A stretch of DNA of 64,000 nucleotides from Streptacidiphilus sp. 4-A2 (GTDB lineage Bacteria > Actinomycetota > Actinomycetes > Streptomycetales > Streptomycetaceae): contig JAAFYY010000001.1 in assembly GCA_014284505.1 (NCBI GenBank), forward strand, positions 5,084,001-5,148,000, in the 5' to 3' direction. Of the stretch, positions 51,896 through 61,495 are shown piece after piece. The translations under genes were made by a program, and so were the position numbers. Below the pieces are notes generated by a model that saw only the letters and a program-made list of their open reading frames with translations, made no database searches and had not been told where the DNA came from. Each line of letters opens with the position of its first letter. Position 1 is the first letter of the stretch.

Positions 51896-52733
51896 TTACC
51901 GGGGCGATACGACGACGGCGAGCAGTCCCGGACCCACATGCGCGCCGATCACCGCACCCACCTCGCCCACATACAGCTCCCGCAGCCCCGGGATCCGCTC
52001 GCGCAGCCGCTCGGCGATCGCCTCGGCCCGTTCCGGAGCGGCCAGGTGGTGCACGGTGACGTCCACCTCCGCCAGCCCGGCCTGCTGGATCGCGATCTCC
52101 TCCAGCCGGGCGATGGCCCGGGTGGCGGTGCGGACCTTCTCCAGCGGCTGGATCCGGCCGTCCTCCAGGTGCAGCAGCGGCTTGACCGCCAGGGCGGAGC
52201 CGAGCAGTGCCCGAGCCGATCCGATCCGGCCGCCGCGGCGCAGATGCTCCAGGGTGTCCACGTAGAAGAAGCCGGAGGTGGCCGCCGCGCGCTTCTCCGC
52301 TGCGGCCGCCACCTCGTCCGGTGTGCCCCCGGCCAGCACGGTCTCGGCTGCGGTCAGTACGCAGTAGCCGAGGGCCATGGCCACCATTCGGGTGTCCACC
52401 ACCCGCACCGGCAGCGGAGCGTCCTGCGCGGCCAGCAGCGCCGCCTCGTAGGTCCCGGAGAACTCGGCCGAGAGGTGCAGCGAGACCACTGCCTCCGCTC
52501 CCCGGGCGCAGCCGCGCGGTAGGCGCTGGCGAGGCCTCCGGGCTGGGCCGGGAGGTGGTGACCCGGACCCGGCGCTGGAGCGCGTGGGCGATGTCCGCCG
52601 AGGATGCCTCGCCGCCCTCGGACAGCACCTCGTCACCCACCACCACGCTCAGCGGCACCACGTCGATCCCGTACCGGGAGATCGCCTCGCCAGGTAGGTA
52701 GGCCGTGGAGTCGGTGACGATGGCGACGCGCAT
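51896..52733 (-). CDS. DegV-family fatty-acid-binding protein
   Basis: Binds a fatty acid; homologues in Gram-positive bacteria (FakB) present it to a kinase. It reads MRVAIVTDSTAYLPGEAISRYGIDVVPLSVVVGDEV, TSRPSPE (T-S-Q/R-P-S motif), VSLHLSAEFSGTYEAALLAAQ (S-x-x-S-G-T), VRVVDTRMVAMALGYCVLTAAE, GFFYVDTLEHLRRGGRIGSARALLGSALAVKPLLHLEDGRIQPLEKVRT. One break at ~52520-52545; corrected length ~280 residues. ATG 52733. No FakA-like kinase gene is adjacent. Confidence 0.9.
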
Positions 52734-52925
52734 GTCCGGGAGATTACCCTCCGCAGCCGGGGAGGGACAGGGGAACCTGAGCCCAGGTCCCGGCCCTGGC
52801 AGGGGGTGGCGCGAGCGTCCTGAACGGCCCGCAGGAGAAGTCCCCCTCGGCGGGGGCCGGCCGGGACCAGGGATGGAGCGGGCAGGCAGCGGGCAGGCGG
52901 CGGCGAGCCGGGCGGAGGCCTCCGG

Positions 52926-53539
52926 TCAGGCCTTCCGCAGCCGCGGCCGGCGCTGTCCGTCCAGGACGTCTGCGGCCGCTCGGCGGGACCGGGCGCGGCC
53001 GGGGTCCAGTGCCGCAGCGCGCCTGCCTCCGCCTCGCACTCCTCGCTCAGCCGGGCCAGGTCCTCGTCGGCGAAGCGGTGCAGCCGGTCCTGGGCGGCCC
53101 AGCGCAGCGAGGAGGCCGAGTGGACGATCCGGTCGGCGCGCTCGCGGACACCGGCCAACTGGCCCTCCACCCGTTTCTGGTCGGGTTCGCGCTCCAGCAG
53201 GCGCAGCTTGGTGTCGAGCTCGTCGGCGTGCTCGTCCAGCCGGGTGAGCAGCAGCAACGACTCGGAGAGCTGCGGGTCGCTGCCCGAGCCCGCCTCCAGC
53301 ACCCGGCGGGAGGCCGACAGCGCCGTGCGCACCTCGGCGCGCAGGCCGGCGACCTGGCCGTGGGCACCGCCGCGGGTGAGCGCGCGGGCCTTGATCGCGA
53401 CATCCTCGGCGGCGCGGCGGGCAGGTGGCACCGCCCGTCGTACGGCCTGGCGGGTCTTCACCACGGCCAGGCTGACCAGCCCGACAACCGCGCCCACAAA
53501 CAGCACCACGATGCCGAGCACAACGGCGAGTGCCTCCAC
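52926..53539 (-). CDS. Membrane-anchored coiled-coil protein of unknown function
   Basis: N-terminal helix VEALAVVLGIVVLFVGAVVGLVSLAVV, then a long, mostly helical charged region (ARRAAEDVAIKARALTRGGAHGQVAGLRAEVRTALSASRRVLEAG..., LLTRLDEHADELDTKLRLLEREPDQKRVEGQLAGVRERADRIVHSASSLRWAAQDRLHRFADEDLARLSEECEAEAGAL). GTG 53539 with GGGAG upstream. The C-terminus is uncertain: one frame stops at 52926, another runs on into degV, so a break near 52990 is assumed. A coiled-coil scaffold role is plausible but not shown. Confidence 0.6.
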
Positions 53540-53623
53540 GACGGTCTCCCTCCCCCATAGATCCTGTTGAGTCCGTACTCCGCGCCTTGGGGCGCTCCGC
53601 AGAGCGTGCCCCCGGAACGACGA

Positions 53624-53656
53624 ATGTCCCCCCACCGTAGCCCGATGGGGGACATC
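53624..53656 (-). terminator. leuS terminator hairpin
   Basis: ATGTCCCCC / GGGGGACAT inverted repeat with an 11-15-base loop, ~105 bases beyond the leuS stop and before the coiled-coil gene. Confidence 0.6.
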
Positions 53657-53762
53657 CACCTCTGTTCCGACGCGGTGCCCGGGTCGGTTCAGGGGAACCT
53701 CAGGGTCACCCCGAGCCCCGAACCCGACCCGAACCCGACGCCGGCCAGTCACGTCAGTCGGT

Positions 53763-56629
53763 TCAGCCCGTGACGATGTTGACCAGCTTCGGCGCCCGGA
53801 CGATCACCTTGCGCACCTGGGCGCCGTCGATCGCCGCGACCACGTTCGGGGCGGCCAGCGCCAGCGTCTCCAGCTCGGCGTCGGAGATCGCCGGGGGGAC
53901 CTCCAGCCGGGCCTTGACCTTGCCCTTGACCTGCACGACGCAGGTCACGGTGTCGTCCACCAGGTAGGCCGGGTCGGCCACCGGCAGCGGCTGTGCACCA
54001 GTGAGGTGTCGTGGCCCAGCCGGGACCACAGCTCCTCGGCGATGTGCGGGGCCAGCGGCGCGACCAGCAGCACCGTCTGCTCGGCCACCACCCGGGGCGT
54101 GCTGCCCGCTTGACCAGGTGGTTGTTCAGCTCGGTGGCCTTGGCGACGGCCGTGTTGAAGCGCAGTCCGGCCATGTCCTTGCGGACGCCGTCGATGGTCT
54201 TGTTCAGGATCCGCAGCGTGGCCTCGTCCGGCTCCTCGTCGGTGACGACGACCGCGCCGGTCTCCTCGTCGACGACGTTGCGCCACAGCCGCTGCAGGAA
54301 GCGGTAGGAGCCGACGACGGCGCGGTGTCCCAGGGACGGAGACGTCCAGCGGGCCCATCGCCATCTCGTACAGGCGCAGGGTGTCCACGCTGTACTCACC
54401 GGTGACCTCCTCCGGGGCGACCACGTTCTTCAGCGACTTGCCGATCTTGCCGACCTCCCGGCTGACCTGCTCGCCCTGGTAGTACCAGGCGCCGTCGCGC
54501 TCCTCGACCTCGGCCGCCGGGACCGGGAAGCCGCGCTGGTCGCGGTAGACCTGGCCCTGGATCATGCCCTGGTTGAACAGCTTGTGGAACGGCTCGCCGG
54601 AGCTGACATGGCCCAGGTCGAACAGCACCTTGTGCCAGAACCGCGCGTACAGCAGGTGCAGCACCGCGTGCTCGGCGCCACCGACGTACAGGTCGACGCC
54701 GCCGGCCGGCTTGGCCGCGTCCGGGCCCATCCAGTAGCGCTCGTTGACCGGGTCGACCACGGCCTCGCTGTTGTCGGGGTCGACGTAGCGCAGCTCGTAC
54801 CAGCAGGAACCGGCCCAGTTGGGCATGGTGTTGGTCTCACGCCGGTAGGTCCGCACGCCGTCGCCGCGGCCCAGGTCCAGCTCGACGGTGACCCAGTCCT
54901 CGCGGCGGACAGCGGGGTCTCCGGGGAGGTGTCGGCGTCGTCCGGGTCGAAGGTGCGCGGCGAGTAGTCGTCGATCTCGGGCAGCTCGACCGGCAGCATG
55001 GACTCGGGCAGCGGGTGCGCGACGCCGTCCTCGTCGTAGACGATCGGGAAGGGCTCGCCCCAGTAGCGCTGGCGGCTGAACAGCCAGTCGCGCAGCTTGA
55101 AGGTGACCGTGCCCTCGCCGATGCCGCGGGCGGCCAGCCATTCACTGATGGCCTTCTTGGCGTCGGCGACGCCCAGGCCGTCCAGCGAGATCTCGGCGTT
55201 GGCGGAGTTGACGATCACCGCGTCGTAGGAGACGAAGGCGCTGTCCAGCCGTCGGTGTCGGTGTCGCGGCCGTCGGTCGGCTGCACCACGCAGCGGATCG
55301 GCAGCCGGAAGGCGCGGGCGAACTCGAAGTCGCGGACGTCGTGCGCCGGGACGGCCATGATCGCGCCGGTCCCGTAGCCCGCCAGCACGTAGTCGGCGAT
55401 GAACACCGGGACCTGCTCGCCGCCGGCCGGGTTGGTCGCGTACGCGCCGGTGAACACGCCGGTCTTGGCGCGGCCCTCGCTCTGCCGCTCCACCTCCGAC
55501 TTGGCGGCGGCCTGCTTGCGGTACGCGGCCACGGCCTCGCCGGGGGTGGCGTGGCCGCCGGTCCACTCGGCGGGCAGGTCCTCGCTCGGCCAGGCGTCCG
55601 GGACGACGGTGTCGACCAGGTCGTGCTCGGGGGCCAGCACCATGTAGGTCGAGCCGAACAGGGTGTCCGGGCGGGTGGTGAACACCGTGACCGCGGAGCC
55701 CGGGTGGCCGACCACCGCGAAGTCGACCTTGGCGCCCTCGGAGCGGCCGATCCAGTTGCGCTGCTGCAGCTTGATGGCGTCCGGCCAGTCCAGCAGGTCC
55801 AGGTCGTCGATCAGGCGGTCACTGTAGGCGGTGATCCGCATCATCCACTGGCGCAGATTGGACTTGAAGACCGGGAAGTTGCCGCGCTCGGAGCGGCCGT
55901 CGGCGGTGACCTCCTCGTTGGCCAGCACCGTGCCCAGGCCGGGGCACCAGTTGACCGGGGCCTTCTTGATGTACGCCAGCCGGTAGTCGCTCAGCAGTTC
56001 GTCGCGCTCGGCGGGGCTCAGCTCGGCCCAGGGGCGGCCGTCGGCGGTGGGCTGCTCGCCGCGCTCGAAGCGGGCGACCAGTTCGCCGATCGGACGGGCC
56101 TGGCCGGCCTCGGGGTCGTACCAGGAGTTGAAGATCTGCAGGAAGATCCACTGCGTCCAGCGGTAGTACGCCGGGTCGATGGTGGTGACCGAGCGGCGCT
56201 GGTCGTGACCCAGGCCCAGGCTGCGCAGCTGGCGGCGGAACTCGACGATGTTCGCCTCGGTGGTCACCCGGGGGTGGGTGCCGGTCTGCACGGCGTACTG
56301 CTCGGCCGGCAGCCCGAAGGCGTCGAAGCCCATGGTGTGCAGCACATTGTGGCCGGTCATCCGCATGTAGCGGGCGTAGACGTCAGTGGCGATGTACCCC
56401 AGCGGGTGCCCGACGTGCAGGCCGCTGCCCGAGGGATAGGGGAACATGTCCATGATGAAGGCGTGCGGCTTGCCGGTGACGTCCGTGCCGTCGGCCAGCG
56501 TCCCGCGCGGGTTGGGGGCGTCGAACGCGCCCTCGCGCTCCCAGCGGTCCTGCCATTCGCTCTCGATCCGCGCCGCCAGCGCGGGGTGTAGCGGTACGCC
56601 TCGGGCGCCTCGGGTGTGGTCTCGCTCAT
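53763..56629 (-). CDS. leuS: Leucyl-tRNA synthetase, with several indels
   Basis: Class I synthetase charging tRNA-Leu. HIGH-type motif [32 protein letters not shown], the editing domain ([38 protein letters not shown]), [38 protein letters not shown], the KMSKS-equivalent [10 protein letters not shown], the anticodon domain and a C-terminal [44 protein letters not shown]. Breaks near 56585, 55245, 54915, 54335, 54110 and 53990; corrected length ~956 residues. ATG 56629 (MSETTPEAP). A Leu-rich leader ORF and a strong terminator lie in its 5-prime leader. Confidence 0.94.
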
Positions 56630-56760
56630 CGTCCTCAAACTCCATCAAGGGGTTCGGGCGGGCCGTACCGGGCCCGTCCACCAGCAGAACCGTTCCGTGC
56701 GGCCCCGGCCCGGTCGCCTACCGGGGGCCCGGGCCGAAGCCGTCTCCCTGCGAAACTGCG

Positions 56761-56793
56761 AAAGAAAACAGAAAAACCCCTCGCAGGAGGGGT
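56761..56793 (-). terminator. Intrinsic terminator (attenuator) in the leuS leader
   Basis: Stem ACCCCTC / GAGGGGT with a 4-base loop (56776-56793), followed on the transcribed strand by TTTTTCTGTTTTCTTT. This is a canonical U-tract terminator, rare in this window, 130 bases before leuS. Confidence 0.85.
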
Positions 56794-56839
56794 CGCCACG
56801 CTGACTCCGGCCACACCGCCTCGGGCGGGCCGGTCCTTG

Positions 56840-56878
56840 TCAGCGCGGCCGGATAAGGAGCAGACGCGCGGTTCGCAT
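56840..56878 (-). CDS. leuS leader peptide (12 residues, three consecutive Leu)
   Basis: The ORF MRTARLLLIRPR ends in TGA 47 bases before the terminator stem. Three adjacent Leu codons (CTG CTC CTT) in so short an ORF, followed by an intrinsic terminator and then leuS, fit ribosome-mediated attenuation by charged tRNA-Leu. The ribosome binding site is weak, so translation is inferred. Confidence 0.65.
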   Translation of the reverse strand: MRTARLLLIRPR

Positions 56879-56949
56879 GGCCACAGGTTACCGCAGCGCC
56901 TGCCACCGGTGAACGTCCGCTGTGGCCGGACGGCCGGGCCGCCGCGGGG

Positions 56950-57801
56950 TCAGCCGAGGGGCGTGGCGGTGAAGTCCCGGAACCAGAGCTCCGAGTTGTC
57001 CACCCGCAGGCCGACCCCGCCGGGCTTGCTGAGCGCGCCCGGCGCGTGGTCCACCACCGAGAGCGCGGTGCTGCCGTTGATCTCCAGGGACAGCTGGACC
57101 GTCCCCGAGGGGCCGTCGACCGCGCTCGCCGAGACCTGCTGCCAGCTCCCGTAGGGGATCGGGCAGGAGGCCTGGGCCAGGGTGGCGTAGTCGCCGCCGT
57201 CCACCGCCGCCGAGTCGTGGGCGGTGACCTTGCGCTTGATCACCACCATGCCGTCGCGGCGGCGGAAGCTGAGCGCGTACAGCTCCGAGGGGCTGTGGTA
57301 GCGCAGCCAGAAGTGCGCACCGTCCCACTCGGAGGCCGGGGTGCGCTTGGTGGTGATCGGCTGGTCCACCTTGACCGAGCTGCTGACCCGGACCGAGCCG
57401 AAGTCGCGGCGGCGGGTGACCAGGCGGAACACCGCCGAGTCGTTGTACCGGGCGGAGTCGGTGCCGGTCTCGCCGGAGGTCGGGGACCCCGGTCCAGCCG
57501 CAGCCGTCCTGGGCGAAGAGCGAGCCGCTGGTGACGATCCAGTCCGCGGAGTCGTGCGCCTGCGGGCTGCTGGGCTCCCGGTAGGCGTACTCGTTGGTGA
57601 CCAGCCCGCTGCCGGGGAAGCTCGCCGTGAACGGCTGCACGCTGTCCCCCGAGCCCTGAGAACCACCGGAGCCGCCGGAGCCACCGGAGCCGCCGGAGCC
57701 ACCGAGGCCGCCGAACTCCAGCGCCGCGCCGACGCCGACCGCCGCGGCCCCGCCACCAGCCCGCCGATCAGGGCGCGCCGCGAGGGCGTGCCCCGGCTCA
57801 T
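56950..57801 (-). CDS. Tat-exported concanavalin/laminin-G-like lectin protein
   Basis: MSRGTPSRRALIGGLVAGG is a twin-arginine-like signal (S-R-R-A-L-I). After frame repair a (G-G-S)n linker of about six repeats follows, then a beta-sandwich: ADWIVTSGSLFAQDG-GWTGVPTSGETGTDSARYNDSAVFRLVTRRRDFGSVRVSSSVKVDQPITTKRTPASEWDGAHFWLRYHSPSELYALSFRRRDGMVVIKRKV and GSWQQVSASAVDGPSGTVQLSLEINGSTALSVVDHAPGALSKPGGVGLRVDNSELWFRDFTATPL. This layout resembles carbohydrate-binding concanavalin-like folds. Breaks near 57750 and 57490. Its ATG overlaps the deacetylase stop (ATGA), so it belongs to the polysaccharide operon and may bind or tether the product. Confidence 0.75.
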   Translation of the reverse strand: MSRGTPSRRALIGGLVAGPRRSASARRWSSAASVAPAAPVAPAAPVVLRARGTACSRSRRASPAAGWSPTSTPTGSPAARRRTTPRTGSSPAARSSPRTAAAGPGSPTSGETGTDSARYNDSAVFRLVTRRRDFGSVRVSSSVKVDQPITTKRTPASEWDGAHFWLRYHSPSELYALSFRRRDGMVVIKRKVTAHDSAAVDGGDYATLAQASCPIPYGSWQQVSASAVDGPSGTVQLSLEINGSTALSVVDHAPGALSKPGGVGLRVDNSELWFRDFTATPLG

Positions 57802-59909
57802 GACGCCGTCCCGGTCACCTTGAAGCCGGTAATCGTCGGCCAGGTGCGCCGGGTCAGGTCCCGGTACGCCGAGAAGCCGACGCCGCCGGTCTCGTTCTTG
57901 GCCAGCAGGGTCATCCGCACTGTTCCGTCCACGGACACCAGTGTCGCGGTGGGGGTCACCGTGACCGACACCAGGTGGGTGCCGGCGGCGGTGAGCGCAC
58001 GGGCGCCAACCAGCTGCTGGTTGTCGGCGTCGCCGGAGAAGACCTCAAGCTGGTCCCGGTAGATCTGGACGCTGATCGCCAGCGGGCTGCCGACGCGCAC
58101 CCACACCGCCCCGCTGACCGCGGTGTTGCTGAGCCGGGAGACCGTGCCGCTGACCGTGTAGTCGGTCCAGGCGGCGGTGCGCTCGGGCTGGTAGGCGCCG
58201 TAGACGGAGAGGCTGCCCGAAGACTGCGGCTCCAGTTCCTGCGAGGTGATCCGGAACGGCGCGGTCAGGCCGGGCGCGACCTCCAGCGGGCGTTGGGTCG
58301 AGCAGGACGGCCTCCGACACCGGCAGGGCGTCCGGGCCGCCGGGACGCACCGCGGGGGCCGCCTCGGAGACGCTCACCTTGTCGAACACCGGCCAGGCCA
58401 CGCCGGGGCGGTTGATCCCGACCCGGATGCCGAACCCGCCGGTGAGCTGGGTCGGGCTGGTGACCTTGGAGGTCCAGCTGAGCACCGCGGTGCCGTCCAC
58501 CCGGGCGGTGGTGACCGGGCCCTGCACGGTCACCTCGACCGTGTGCCGGGAGACGTCGGCGATCTTCTTCTCGGCCAGCTTGATGTTGTCCCGGGAGATC
58601 GACAGCGTGCCGCGGCTGATGCCGACCACGATGGGCTCCGCGCTGTCGTCGCGGACCGAGATGGACGCCTGGTTGGTGCCGTCCGACAGCCCGGAGACGG
58701 TGGCGTCGACCTGGTAGTCGTCCCAGTCGAGGCTGCTCATCTGGCGGAAGTCGGCGGCCGCGTAGTGCGCCCGGCCTGGTACGGGCCCTTGCCGGTGAAC
58801 GGGCCGAGCCGCCCTGCTTGGAGCCGTCGTACGGTCCACTGTGTGGCTCGGACAGCGGGTCGAGTCCTCGGAGCGACCTGGGTCCACTGCGCCAGCTCGG
58901 AGCAGCATCGAGGGTGTGCTCTTCAGCACCTCAAGACGCTGCACTTCTGCATGGTGCCGGCCCGGCGGCTGGCGGTCAGCGCCGGGAGGAGACGTCGGTC
59001 AGCGTGGCCACGAAGTACTTGGCCATGATGTCGGATGTGGGCCGGGCTTGGCAGGTTGGCCTTGGTCCGACTCCGAGTAAGGGTAGGCGAAAGAACAGCG
59101 CCGGGCAGGCCGTGGCCCTCCATGGTGGAGATGGACTTGTCGATGTCCGCCTCCACCCGGGACTGGTACTGCCGTAGGTCTCCAGCCGTGCTGGGTCGGC
59201 AGCCAAGCCGGTTGGCCAGCGCCGAGCCCTGGTCACCCTGCGCGTCGATGGCGGTCCGGTAGTGCAGGTCGTAGTGTGGTCCTGGAAGTCCCAGCGGCCA
59301 GAGGCGGCCATCCGGCTGATCTCGTTCCAGGTCAGTAGTAGGGGCGGTCGTGGTCCACCCCGCTCCGAGATCAGGAACGAGCGCCGTGCATGTGTACTTG
59401 GCGAGGATCTTGTCCCCGTAGACCCACAGCCGTTGGTGCCGTCGTCGAAGGTGATGTAGACCGACCGCGGCGGGCCGGCCGCGCGCAGGTAGTCGGCAAC
59501 TCCTGGCTGGTCAGGCCGGTAGCCGGCCCGCCTGGAGGCCGCCATCTGGCCGCGAAGGTGGTCGGGCTGACCACGTACTCGCTGGTGTTGGTCGGCTGAT
59601 GTCGTGGTAGGTCAGCACGATCGGCGCGGTGGTCGCGGGCAGCGCCTCACCGAGCCGGACCAGCCGCGGTCTGGTCCGCGTCCAGCTGGACCACGGTGCC
59701 GGGGGCTGCGGGGTCATGTACTTCTGGTACTCGTTACTCGGCCGCGCGTAGAAGGGCATGGCCAGGATCGCCAGGGCGAGCGCCAGCAGGCCGAGCCGCG
59801 CGTCCAGTGGCCGCGGCGCGCGCCCTTGGCGTGCCGCGCGCCGGGCGGCGCGGATCTCCGGCGGCAGCGAGGCCGACCCGCCCGGCTGCGCGCCGGGGGG
59901 GGTGGTCAC
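57798..59909 (-). CDS. Membrane-anchored polysaccharide N-deacetylase with C-terminal beta-sandwich modules
   Basis: N-terminal anchor RLGLLALALAILAMPFYARP. CE4-type domain after frame repair: APIVLTYHDISRPT, TTFAAQMAALQAGGYR, VYITFDDGTNG (metal/catalytic Asp pair) and WDFQDHTYDLHYRT, whose His residues are five apart as in PgaB/IcaB rather than the usual H-x3-H. C-terminal half: two jelly-roll-like modules (DWDDYQVDATVSGLSDGTNQASISVRDDSAEPIVVGISRG...KVSVSEAAP; VGSPLAISVQIYRDQLEVFSGDADNQQ...FKVTGTAS). More than ten indels between 58740 and 59720; size ~700 residues. GTG 59909 (VTTPPGAQPGG) has GAGGGAG upstream. Expected to remove N-acetyl groups from an exported aminosugar polymer outside the membrane. 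Confidence 0.8.
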
Positions 59910-59967
59910 GGAAGGATGCTCCCTCTGCTGCACGATGGCGTAGATGCCGCAGACGACGCGATGGAGA

Positions 59968-61495
59968 TCAGGCGGCGATCAGCCGCCCCACAGCACGCAG
60001 GGCCTTCATCACGTCGCTCCTGGACAGACACCGCGCCGGATGGTCGCGAAGGAGTACGGCAGCAGCCAGGCCAGCAGCAGCGACGAGAGCAGGCTCATCA
60101 GCGGCCGTAGCGCCAGCGGTGTCACCGGGGTTGTCGATCTTGAATGCCAGTCCCCACACGCACCCTTGAGGACCACGCCGCAGAGGTAGAGCAGGGTGAG
60201 GAAGGCGGCTCCGTTGGCGGGCCCCAGACGATGTGCCGGAAGGCCATGATCGGGCGGCCACCACCCACAGCGCGTGCCCGTAGTAGAGCAGGCCGGGCCG
60301 AGGCCGCGGCGCCACATGAAGGAGCCGGTGAAAAACAGTTCCGGATGAAGCTCTTCTTCCAGCGGATCTGCTGCTTCAGAGGGCCGGAAGCGGGCCGGGA
60401 CTTGGTCCACACCTTGGCGGACTGGACGTAGCCGATCCGCCACTTGCGCTCAGGTAGTCGCGCTCGGTGACGAACGGCGAGTCGCGTACTTCTGCTTGAG
60501 GCCTTGCCGCGCCACTTCTGCCCCAGCACATAGCCGGTCAGCTGCGGTCGGTGGCAAAGCGGAAGGGGGCGCCCATGAAGCGGTCACCGGCCAGGCCGGG
60601 AGGTAGTTGTAGATGGCGTCGCGCGGAACACCGCCAGCGGCCGGATACGCAGGTGACCGAGCCGAAGGTGGACTCGGCCGCCTTGGCCACCCGAACTGCC
60701 CCTCGTACCAGACGTCCTGCATCTTGTGGAACATGGTGTCGGCGGCGTTCAGCGCCGGGCGTGGCCGCTGACCGCGCCCAGCTCCGGGTGCGCGACCAGG
60801 GCCTCGACACAGCGGGCCAGGGCGTCCGGGCCAGGATGCAGTCGGAGTCGGAGAAGGCGATGACCTCGCCGTCGGCGATCTCGCACGCCTTGACCAGGCG
60901 TGCTTCTTGCCCAGGTTCTTCTCCAGTAGATCACGGTGATGCCGAGCTCGGCCTCCAGCCGCGCAGCACCTCGACCGTGCCGTCCTCGGACTGGTCGTCG
61001 ACCACGATCACGTCGAGGTTCGGTAGTCGCAGAGGATCATCGAGCGGACGCATTCCTCGATGACGTCGACCTCGTCCTTGACGCCAGCAGGAAGCTCACC
61101 TTGGGCGTGGCCGAGGACAGCGGGGAAGCTGCCCAGGTCGGCGGGCGCTTGCGCAGGGTCCGCTCGGACGGGTCGTCATAGCGGCTGTAGGCGATGAACA
61201 GCATGGAATGGTGCCGACCAGCACGGTGAAGCCGTAGCCGAGACCAGCGGGCTCTGCTCCAGCCTGGGCGCCTCGCGGCCAGGATCAGCAGCAACGCAGC
61301 AGGCACAGCAGGGTGAGCACCCGGCGGGTGGCATGCCGCACCGAGGGATGCATCCGGTCCAGCAGCCGGCGCATCGGCCCGGGGCGGAACGCGGCGTCGG
61401 CCGAGCGCAGCGGCGGAGCGGCGGCGCGGGCCGGAACGCCGGAGCCGCTGCGCAGGGTCGCGGTCGCGGTGGCGGCCGTGGCGTGCTCCGCTCAC
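59968..61495 (-). CDS. Processive family-2 glycosyltransferase (polysaccharide synthase)
   Basis: Membrane-embedded synthase of the hyaluronan/chitin/PNAG type. After frame repair: YRTS-type nucleotide site, GEVIAFSDSDCILAPDALARCVEALVAHPELGAVSGHAR (D-x-D), KMQDVWYEGQFGVAKAAESTFGSVTCVSGPLAVFRRDAI, GDRFMGAPFRFATDRQLTGYVLGQKW, and the processivity motif KQQIRWKKSFIRN (Q-x-x-R-W). C-terminal helices (LYYGHALWVVAAPIMAF; AAFLTLLYLCGVVLKGCVWGLAF; LMSLLSSLLLAWLLPYSF). More than ten indels. GTG 61495 overlaps the upstream stop (GTGA), assuming one missing base; an internal ATG at 61374 is the alternative. Gap to the deacetylase is 58 bases. Confidence 0.83.

Larger units (their letters stand above)
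56630..56949 (-). promoter_or_regulatory. leuS 5-prime leader region
   Basis: A ~320-base gap between leuS and the lectin-like gene. It contains a 12-residue leader ORF (56840-56878) and a terminator (56761-56793), then ~130 bases of GC-rich sequence before leuS. No further gene is supported. Confidence 0.65.

Noticed and set aside
56630-56949. T-box riboswitch upstream of leuS
   Set aside because: No T-box motif (UGGN-bearing antiterminator sequence) could be found; the Leu-codon leader explains the terminator better.
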